64,000 nucleotides of DNA from Euglena gracilis (taxonomy: Eukaryota > Euglenida > Euglenophyceae > Euglenales), in assembly GCA_039621445.1 (NCBI GenBank), contig CP154956.1, positions 16,223,508-16,287,507 on the forward strand, in the 5' to 3' direction. A program made the translations under genes and the position numbers. The notes below the pieces were generated by a model. It was not told the DNA's origin. It did no database searches and saw only the letters and a list, made by a program, of their open reading frames with translations. Below are positions 12,462 to 21,315 of the stretch, piece after piece; positions within the stretch are counted from its first letter, which is position 1, and the number at the start of each line of letters is the position of its first letter.

Positions 12462-15400
12462 CAAGACAAGGTGGCGACGTACGCTCTCAAGTTGGTTGTT
12501 CTGGGCGACAGCATCCAGCCGTGGTCTATTTACTGCCAGTGAACACAATGTGTGCATTTTTCCTTTGGTGCGATCTTGATCTTTTTGCGATTGATCTCCC
12601 CTGTGACGAATTTCTTCGCCGGGATGCATACTTATGTGACCTGTGGTGTCACGAGGGAACACATTCGATCTTTTTCTTGTGGTTTTTTGATTTTCTGATT
12701 TCTTTGAAAACCGTTTTTCCTTTTTTTTTTGATTTTGGATTTTCTTTGAAAACCGTTTTTTGATTTCTTTGAAAACCGTTTTTGATTTGCTTTTATTATT
12801 TTTGCCTTTTTATCCCGGCAATTCTGCCCTCACGGAAATCAATTTGATTTTGAAGAATCGTGCTTTGGACAGGATATTTTGCTGTAATCAAAGCTTTTGT
12901 CAATTTCTGTCAAATTCTAAATTTTCTTCAGTTTACAGATGGCATGTTTTCTAAATCAGAGTATTCTAATAATTCCAAATACCATGGTTTGGATTTTTTG
13001 CTGCACAAAATACACCAAAAATACACACGATTCAAGTTTTGTGCACAAGGTTCACATTTTGTTTGCCTTTTTGTGCCGCTTTTTTTCGAGGGTCGATCGC
13101 CCCCCCCCCTTCCAATGGTTTGTGGCGTTCAACCCAACCTTCAGCCCGAGGCTGCCTTCGGCTGCGGCAAGACGGCTCTTCTCGACCGGTGTGTGGCGAA
13201 GATTTGCAGCTCGGGGTTTACCTGCTGGCCAATCGCACAAGGCCGTGGACGTACCTCCCTTCTGGGCATGGTGGTCCTTAAGGGACGGGATTCTTTTTTT
13301 CCTTCTTGAGGACCGCCCCTGAAGGACCTCCCTTGGCCTGAGGGCCGGCCATCGGGGCCTGGGTGTTGAACGGAGTCGGAATTTAAAAAAAAATCGAGAA
13401 AGAAAATGAGCATTTTGAGATTTTTTCAAAAAGATAGCATTCTTTTGACTTATTGGGTGGATGGATGATGGTCAAAGGATGCCAGAATGGCTTTTTCTTC
13501 CAATGTCGTCCCCCATTTTGTTTGCCAATATGGCCATTTTCGGCCATTTTTTGTGGATTTCTCATTGATTGTGCCGGGACACAGTTTAATTTGCTTAAGG
13601 ACCATCCTCATGCTCATATTTGCCCCACATATTTTTTTCCATGCGTATATATTTTTCTGTCTGGTTGTCCTCGTTTTCTGTATTTCTGCGCATATTTTAC
13701 TCGCGGTTCCCCGTTTTTTATTATTATTTTCACCCCCCCCCACCCCAGGCTCGTCAACCAGCGCTTTGAGGCGGAGTACACGCCGACCCTCGGGGCCGAT
13801 GTGTTCCAACGCGACGTGCCGCGCAACACGACGCGCGTCGCGATGACCCTCTGGGATACCGCGGGGCAGGAGCGCTTCCAGAGCCTCGGCACCGCGTTCT
13901 ACCGTGGCGCCCACGCCTGCCTCCTGGTGTGGGGTCCCGACATCGCCCACCCCTCCCTGCACGTGATTCTGATTCTTAATGTCTGTTTTGGGCAGTTCTT
14001 TTTTCTTTTGAAAAGGACAGGCCGCACAATTTTTTTTGCAGTTTTGCAGTTTTGCAATTTTTTTTGCAATTTTGCAATTTAATTGCAATTTTGCATTTTT
14101 TTTGAAATCTAGCAATTTTTTGAAAATTTGCATTTTTTTGGATGATTCTCGTTTGCATTTGCCCTGGGCCAGGTGTTCGACCTCACGCAGCCCGCCACGC
14201 TGGCCCACCTCGCCGACTGGCTGCAGGAGTTCCGCGCTCAGACCACCGAGTCCCTTTCACCCTGGCGTGACCGGTTTCAAGGCTGGCTGGGCGAGGTTCA
14301 GCCCGGGGGAACGAGCCCACCCGGGGGGGGGGGTCCCCGAGTGACTCAGTGGCCCCCGACCAGCCCCCAGGCCCTGGCGGTGGTGGTGGGCAACAAGGCC
14401 GACCTGCCGGCCCGGCCCCTGCCCCCCGACGAGATTCGCCGCGCGTGCGCCGAGGAGCTGAGCGCGGGCGGCGTGCCGGCGGCATACTTCGAGGCCAGCG
14501 CCAAGGACGGTGTGTGGGGTGGGTGGGTGGGTGTGTGTGTGTGTGTGTGTGTTTGTGTGTGTGTTGAATGTTGTGTGTGTGCCAGTTTCAAGTGTTGTGT
14601 ATATGTGTCTGTTGAGCGTTGTGCGTTCGTGCGTGTGTTTTGTGCGTGTTGTGTGTTGTGTGTGGGTTCTCTGTGCTGTATGTTCTGTGTGTGCATGTGG
14701 TATGGTGTGTGTGTGTGTGTGCGTTGTGTTGTGTGTGTGTGTGTGTGCATGTCCATTGTGCGTGTGTTTTCTGCGTGTGTGCATATGTGTTGTGCCTAGT
14801 ACCCCCCCCCATGTCCAACGACCCCCTATGTCCAATGACCACCCCCCCCCGGTCAGAGAACACCTTTTCAGAGGTTTGACCAAATTTTTGGTCCCGGCGT
14901 GAAGCGCCGGGACGAAAAATTTTGTCCAAAAATTGGCCAGCATTTCAAAAATTTGGCCAGAATACCATTTTTGACACTTTTTGGACAAAATTTGTCAAAT
15001 TTGCCCAAAATTTTCGACGCAAAAGCGCCGGAAGGGAAAATTTGGGCATTTTTGGGTGGGTAGGGACCCGGGTACCCACCAACTTTCTTTTGACCCCATG
15101 TCCAACGACCACCCCCCCGGTCAGAGGACACCTTTTTGGTCACTACCCTATGTCCAACGACCACCCCCCCCCCCCCCCGGCAGAGGACAGAGGTTACCGG
15201 TCATTGGACATAGGGGGGGGGGGTACGGCCTGTACCCAAAATGAGCGGACTGATCATCCCAATCACGCCCAACCAGTGGCAGTTGTGGTTTCTTTGTGCA
15301 CAATGTCTGGTGTTGCCAAGTCAAAATCAAATGTGCGGCAGAACTATGCAGGAACGCGGCGCAAGTATTCTTTCATCGAGATCAAGCCCTGCGCCGTCCC

Positions 15401-16967
15401 TCCACGTAAAGATATATTACCCCCCCCCAAATAAGACCCTGGTCTTATTTTTGGGTCCGTTGCTGGAAGCCTCCAGGGGGGTCTTATTTGGGGGGGTCTT
15501 ATTTTTGGATTTTTCTTGACCGACCCAGTCCTGAAAAAACACCATTTTCCAGGTTCCCAAGCGAACTGAAATTCTTACTTCGGCGCTTCGCGCCATGTGT
15601 AAATTGGTGTAAATTGACATTAAGATTGTTTTTGTTTTGCACTTCAAAAATCTGAAAATTTTTGAAATTTCATCTTTTTTTGTGTATCAAATTGGGGATT
15701 TTTGTCAATTTTTCAGGGAAATTTTCACTGTCCCCGGCGCTTCGCGCCGTCAAGCGGGGCCTTATTTTTGGGGGGGTCTTATTTTGGGGGGTAAAACCCA
15801 GTGCACCCTCCTTAAACCCCCCCAAAAATGAGACCCCCCCCCCAATATAAGACCCCCCCAAAAATAAGGCCCCCCTTGACGTCGTGAAGCGCGGGGGCGG
15901 CAAAAAATTTCCCTGAAAAATTACCAAAAGAACCCAATTTCATACTCAAAAATGATGAAATTTCAAAAAATTTCAGATTTTTGAGGTGCAAAAAAACATG
16001 GTAAATGTCAATTTACACCAATTTACACATGGCGCGAAGCCCTGAAGGAAAAAAATTTTTATTGCTCTTGGGAACCTGAAAAATGGTGTTTTTTCCGGCC
16101 CGGGTTGGTCAAGGAAAATCCAAAAACAAGGCCCCCCTTAGTTGCACTAAGGCTTCTTGTCTGTTTATGGCCGGCGCTAACTTCGCTTCTGGCCCAGCTT
16201 GCTGTGTATTGACAAAAGCAAACACCCCCCCTGGAGGCTTCCAGCAACAGACCCAAAAATAAGGCCTGAGTCTTATTTTTGGGGGGGTTAGGTGGGGGCC
16301 CCCCGAACCAGAGGGGGCTCTCCCAGGACCTCCCCAAGAAAGGTCAATTTTTTTCCTTTCAGCGCTTGGCGCAGAAGATTTTTTTCATTTTTGACAAATT
16401 TTTGGCAAAAAGTGCCCAAATGGCACTTTTGGTCGTTTTTGGGGGGTCAATATTGTCTGCCGTGTGCTTCGCGCCGGGCCAAAAACTGGTCACCCAGACT
16501 GCGCCACTGTAGGCAGGCTGCTTTTTAAGTCACCTGACCCCCCCCTGGGGGGAGGGGGGGTGGGTGGGTGGGTCCGGGCCGGACCCCCCGGGGGGGAGGG
16601 GGTCCCGCGCCAGAGGCGCCGGGTATACCTTTTCGGCGCGAAGCGCCGAAAATTTTTGAATATTGCCTTTAACGGGCCCGATTTTGGGGGTCCCCCCCCC
16701 CCAAGAGGGTCCCGCACCACCCTGGGTGGGTGGGGGGGACCCCCCCCTCCCCCCGGGGGTCTTAAAAAGAAGCTTGACTGTAGGTGGGGGAAGTTCCCCC
16801 CTGCCAGACCGGGGGGGGGATTCCGACTTATCCCCCCCCCTGCCCTTACATTGGCCCGGTCTCCGGGTCTCAATGCTGCCGGCCACAGGCACCAACGTCG
16901 AGGCCCCCTTCCTGCACGTGGCGGATGCCCTGCTGGCGAGGAACGCCCTCCCCCTTCTTCAGCCCTG
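12462..16967 (+). CDS. RAB7: Gene: Rab7-like small GTPase
   Basis: Rab GTPases switch between GDP and GTP on endomembranes; the Rab7 branch acts at late endosomes and the vacuole. Exons: 12462-12515, 13163-13188, 13749-13926, 14173-14295, 14371-14509, 16889-16967 (end tentative). The order of motifs is complete: ALKLVVLGDSI + CGKTALLDR (P-loop GxxxxGKT), YTPTLGAD (switch I threonine), WDTAGQERFQSLG with FYRGA, FDLTQPAT, VVVGNKADL (guanine specificity), FEASAKDG, then NVEAPFLHVADALLARNAL. RFQSLG and YRGA are typical of Rab7. All introns are GT-AG except the first. The second exon is only 26 nt and the fourth intron 75 nt; that intron's donor leaves about 10 extra residues before VVVGNK. The start codon and the C-terminal cysteine exon were not found; a large ATGT satellite follows 17030. 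Confidence 0.85.
12516..13154 (+). mobile_element. CAG...CTG intron splitting the Rab7 P-loop
   Basis: The intron begins CAGCCGTGG directly after codons for GDSI. It ends CCGAGGCTG plus 8 nt (CCTTCGGC) before codons for CGKT. The inverted end is short (CAGCC) and the flanking 8-mers differ. No GT-AG pair keeps both GDS and GKT in frame: the only nearby GT (12521) is in phase 2, while usable AG sites (13144, 13150) are in phase 0. Confidence 0.55.
14510..14800. repeat. GT-rich microsatellite in Rab7 intron 5
   Basis: Imperfect (GT)n and GTGTTT/GTGC variants start right at the splice donor (GTGTGTGGGG). The repeat therefore supplies the 5' splice site of this 2.4-kb intron. Confidence 0.8.
14799..15226. 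mobile_element. Family J inverted-repeat element, copy 1
   Basis: Outer ends are GTAC + oligo-C + ATGTCCAACGACC and their inverted form, GGTCATTGGACATA + oligo-G + GTAC. Inside are two more ATGTCCAACGACC motifs, GGTCAGAGGACACC motifs and a CGGCGTGAAGCGCCGG hairpin. A second, partial copy is at about 30032-30295. Confidence 0.7.
15421..16284. mobile_element. Family F fold-back element
   Basis: The left half (15421-15800) and right half (about 15820-16284) are imperfect reverse complements. Shared blocks include GGTCTTATTTTTGGGTCCGT, GTTGCTGGAAGCCTCCAG, CACCATTTTCCAGGTTCCC and AATTGGTGTAAATTGACAT. The right arm is interrupted by the 16139-16215 repeat. Related AATAAGACC/GGTCTTATT pieces occur near 23330, 28280-28640, 28980-29390 and 37590-38010. 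Confidence 0.75.
16139..16215 (+). repeat. Conserved short repeat (GGCCGGCGCTAACTT), copy 1
   Basis: The sequence GTTGCACTAAGGCTTCTTG, then TTTATGGCCGGCGC and CTTCTGGCCCAG, is nearly the same as 30326-30410. The reverse complement at 22583-22667 is also close. It interrupts the fold-back element, so it inserted later. No tRNA A/B box is clear. Confidence 0.65.
16514..16776. mobile_element. Family C inverted-repeat element, exact 8-bp TSD
   Basis: Ends CAGGCTGCTTTTTAAG and (inverted) CAAGCTTCTTTTTAAG. The duplication ACTGTAGG is exact at 16506-16513 and 16777-16784. It is 263 bp, with a CGGCGCGAAGCGCCG hairpin in the middle, and lies inside the last recognised Rab7 intron. Confidence 0.85.
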
Positions 16968-17030
16968 GTGCGGACCTTTGGCCATGTGGGCCTTGCATGC
17001 CTTTCTTGGCTACGAAACGTCATGCTGCAC

Positions 17031-18582
17031 GTATGTATGTATGTATGTATGTATGTATGTATGTATGTATGTATGTATGTATGTACGTACGTACGTACGT
17101 ATGTATGTATGTATGTATGTATGTATGTATGTATGTATGTATGTATGTATGTATGTATGTATGTATGTATGTATGTATGTATGTATGTATGTATGTATGT
17201 ATGTATGTATGTATGTATGTATGTGTGTATGTATGTATGTATGTATGTATGTATGTATGTATGTATGTATGTATGTATGTATGTATGTATGTATGTATGT
17301 ATGTATGTGTATGTATGTATGTATGTATGTATGTATGTATGTATGTGTATGTATGTATGTATGTATGCATGTATGTATGTATGTATGTATGTATGTATGT
17401 ATGTATGTATGTATGTATGTATGTATGTATGTATGTATGTATGTATGTATGTATGTATGCATATGTATGTATGCATATGTATGTATGTATGCATGCATGT
17501 ATGTATGTATGTATGTCTGTCTGTCTGTCTGTCTGTCTGTATGTATGTATGTATGTATGTATGTATGTATGTATATATGTATGTATGTGTATGTATGTAT
17601 GTATGTATGTATGTATGTATGTATGTATGTATGTATGTATGTATGTATGTATGTATGTATGTATGTATGTATGTATGTATGTATGTATGTATGTATGTAT
17701 GTATGTATGTATGTATGTATGTATGTATGTATGTATGTATGTATGTATGTATGTATGTATATGTATGTATGTATGTGTATGTATGTATGTATGTATGTAT
17801 GTATGTATGTATGTATGTATGTATGTATGTATGTATGTATGTATGTATGTATGTATGTATGTATGTATGTATGTATGTATGTATGTATGTATGTATGTAT
17901 GTATGTATATATATGTATGTATGTGTGTATGTATGTATGTATGTATGTATGTATGTATGTATGTATGTATGTATGTATGTATGTATGTATGTATGTATGT
18001 ATGTATGTATGTATGTATGTATGCATGTATGTATGCATGTATGTATGCATGTATGTATGTATGTATGTCTGTCTGCCTGTCTGTCTGTATGTATGTATGT
18101 ATTTATGTATGTATGTATGTATGTATGTATGTATGTATGTATGTATGTATGTATGTATGTATGTATGTATGTATGTATGTATGTGTATGTATGTATGTAT
18201 GTATGCATATGTATGTATGTATGTATGTATGTCTGTCTGTCTGTCTGTCTGTCTGTATGTATGTATGTATGTATGTATGTCTGTGTATGTATGTATGTAT
18301 GTATGATTGCATATGTATGTATGTATGTCTGTCTGTCTGTCTGTATGTATGTATGTATGTATGTATGTATGTATGTATGTATGTATGTATGTATGTATGT
18401 ATGTATGTATGTATGTATGTATGTATGTATGTATGTATCAATGTATGTATGTATGTATGTATGTATGTATGTATGTATGTATGTATGTATGTATGTATGT
18501 ATGTATGTATGTATGTATGTATGTATGTATGTATGTATGTATGTATGTATGTATGTATGTATGTATGTGTGTGTGTATGTAT
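17031..18582. repeat. 1.55-kb ATGT tetranucleotide satellite
   Basis: Nearly uninterrupted (ATGT)n with rare GTGT, GCAT and CTGT variants. Some (CTGT)n blocks recur (17515-17540, 18068-18088, 18232-18256, 18328-18344). The long Tyr/Val/Cys/Met frame on the plus strand and the Thr/Tyr/Ile/His frame on the minus strand come only from the repeat. Confidence 0.98.
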
Positions 18583-18632
18583 ATCATTAACCATTTGACA
18601 TTATTGCGTTTTGTACAAAAAAATATTCTACA

Positions 18633-18802
18633 TACCTCCCCCCCCCCCCGGGAAACTGTCACCTGACAGGTTGGCCAGTACTGGGGACCCTGACAACTTC
18701 TTATCATGACAGGTTGGCTGGTACCAGGGACCCTGACAGTTTCCCGGGCGGGACCCTGACAGGTTCCCGCGCATGACAGTTTCCCGGAGGGGGGGGTAGG
18801 TA
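18633..18802 (-). mobile_element. Family A inverted-repeat element, reverse copy
   Basis: Ends read TACCTCCC.. and ..GGGTAGGTA. Inside are CCCGGGAAACTGTCACCTG and several AACCTGTCA/TGACAGGTT motifs in the opposite orientation to the copy at 22750-22879. Confidence 0.7.
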
Positions 18803-20566
18803 TTTTTTCTTTGTGCAATGTGCAATAATGTAAAATATTTATTTTCTTTATATTTTTGTGCTGGCACCACACCGCCAGTTCACGCCAGTGATCACCTCCG
18901 ATCGATATCCCAAAGCCGAAGCGAAAGCGGTGCTGCGGTTGACCCCCACAAAAAACAACAACTCAGGGGTCTGCTGTCCCGCCCACCACCGCCTCACCTT
19001 GTGGAAGGGGGTGGGCTCTCCAGCGGTTTGGTGGCGGGGAATGCAGCTTGCTGTCACCCCCACCCCCGGCCCTCCATCAGCCACAGCATCGCCGATGGTC
19101 TGGCTCTGTCGGCCGGCAACCTCTTTGCAGCCTGGCTTCTGCCGCATGGCTGCTGCTATTGTATCCCTACTGCACCGCACGTCTCCCTCTCCACTCGCAG
19201 AACAGTTCCCTCTGTGGGTGTGTACAAGTGTATCGAGACGCTCCTCCCTTTTTTTCTGACGAGAGAGTCGCACCTCTTCCTGCCAGCGTGGGGTAATGAG
19301 CCTGATGTTTCCAGAACAGTCCATACAGGAAGTCCCCCATTGAGGACTGCCCTTTGGGAACGCCCTGGACCTAAGTAGGGAAAAGGGGGGGGAAGTTCCT
19401 GTCCCACCACATTCAATGAAAGATCCACAGGCAAAATGACCAAAAATGCGCATTTTGAAAAAAAAAAAAAAACAAGTCGAATTTGGGAAAACAAGTGATA
19501 TCTTGCATCCTTGGACCCACCTTTGCCCATCAACCTATGACATCGAAAAAAATCTCTTTTCGGCTTTCCAATTTCTGACCCCATGGATCGTTTATTTCCT
19601 GGCTGCCATATGTGTATCCATTTTAATGTGACATTATATTATAGAAAATGGGAAAGCACACAGCCCAGCAGGCCAGCCCCCTATTGCTGTGCCCAACCAA
19701 AAAAAATTGCCGAAAATGCTGTTTTGAGGGATTTAGGGGGGGTTCTGGCCAGTTTCACGCTGTATTTTGCCGGTCATTTTAGGGTCCGGGCCAGCCAATG
19801 GACTCGTCTGAGAGAAAAAAGAACAGTCAGTCACCCCCTCCCCGGGGGGGGGGGGTGTCCACAGGGACTGACTGAGCAGTTGTACGGACCGGAAGCAGTG
19901 GGTGGACTGGGAAATGCCAGCAGCTAAATGCTGGGGTCATCTCGTTGGAATTGGATTGAGCCCAGGATCGATGAAAACCGGAACGGTAAAAAAAGCTTCA
20001 TGCCCAGAGGAGAACACCAAGATTTGATTTTTGAGACCGGATTTGGAGCCGAGCATCCACCAGCGACTTTTCGGCCCATTGCCAGGGCCAGAACTTTGAG
20101 CTGGCTAGCTAGCCCCTCTGGGGGGGGGGGCAGTCTACTCCTGAAAAGAGTGGAAGTTGCCACCCGGGGGTTGATGGACAAATTGTGTGTTCCAGCTCTG
20201 GGTTGCCCCCCCTCTCCAGCAGGCTGTGTGAGCGGAGACACACTGAGCGTTTTCGCTCAGGGTGTCTGAGTGTCTGCTGCAAACCTACTGCCCAGCCCAG
20301 CCCCCCCTTCCCAGTGGCGTACTGGTTTTCTGACTGAATTGACTAACTAACTGGTTTTTAGAAGAGTGGAAGTGATCCCCCCGTCGATGAACAAATTGTA
20401 TGTTCCGTCTCTGGGTTGTTTTTCCCACTTGCATGTGCTTTACACATACAAGTTGAACAAAATTATTAGTTATGGTAGTTTAGTGGCAGACGGGTGAGTA
20501 ATATGTAAGAAGCTGCCGAACCTGCTGCCTGCCACCCCCATACCCAGGGCCCCACCGGCGTGAGGC
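18803..20566. other. No gene established
   Basis: Mixed-composition DNA. A short open stretch at about 18875-18950 (FTPVITSDRYPKAEAKAVLR) looks protein-like but has no confirmed splice partners; it could be a missed Rab7 or gene D exon. 19397-19430 shares TTCCTGTYCCACCACATTCA with 63550-63575. Confidence 0.35.
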
Positions 20567-20700
20567 GTGTACCGGGGCTGCGGCGTTGGCGGGCCCCATA
20601 TGCTGGCCCAGGAGTATGACCTCCGGCTGCTGGGGCTCAGCACGCTGCACGTCAAGGACCAGCCCCTGGGCCGCTCTGGGGCGGCCGGGGCGGCGTTTTG
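20567..20700 (+). CDS. Candidate exon upstream of gene D
   Basis: The frame reads YRGCGVGGPHMLAQEYDLR, then LLGLSTLHVKDQPLGRSG, with GC-rich third positions. Boundaries are not clear. Its end and the start of the 21316 exon share CCAGCCC, but joining there changes frame. It is probably an exon of gene D; function unknown. Confidence 0.35.
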
Positions 20701-21315
20701 GCGGCGGCACCCCCGGAAATGGATTCAATTTAGCTCGAAAACGTTTTGGCTTTAAGCTGTCGTTTTCTTGAATGCAAGTTGTCATTTCCTTGACCTTTGC
20801 CTATTCTGTCATTTTGACCCGCCATCTAAGTTATTCTGAGGTCAGGCTTTAAAAGAAGGCCAGCAATCGAACTTGCATTTCATACACAGTGCAACTTGCC
20901 TAGAGGAGCGAGCTGGTGGACGCAAACTCATTTTTTTTGCATAATCCACATTTTTTGTGTTTTTGCACATTTTTCTCTGTTTTGTATATTTTTCGTCCTT
21001 TTTTGCTTTTTGGGGGGCATATTTGTGTCGTGGCTTTTACTGCCAGGGCAGTCAGGTTGTTTTGGTTTTTGTATGGGGGCAGGCGGGTCAGACCCCCCAC
21101 AGGGCTCCGACCCACAACCCTCAGGGTTGGGGGGTGGGGGTCCGGGCAAAAATTTTCCTTTCCCGGCACAAATACTTTTTTTGCCAGCTTTTTGAATAAA
21201 TGTCAAGCTGCCAAACGCCATTTTTTTGGTCTTTTTAAGCCCAAAAGTTTTTCCTACCGGGTCTGGACCCCTACCCATCATTTAGCCTCCCCCCCCCCCC
21301 CACCGGCCCCCCCAG

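Noticed and set aside
14262-14380. Direct repeat CCCTGGCG flanking the 75-nt Rab7 intron, at first read as a target duplication
   Set aside because: Joining at the repeat puts the two sides in different frames, whereas a GT-AG intron 14296-14370 fits.
16464-18598. Very long open frames (over 500 codons) of Tyr/Val/Cys/Met on the plus strand and Thr/Tyr/Ile/His on the minus strand
   Set aside because: They are the translation of the ATGT satellite and are open in several frames at once; no protein is implied.
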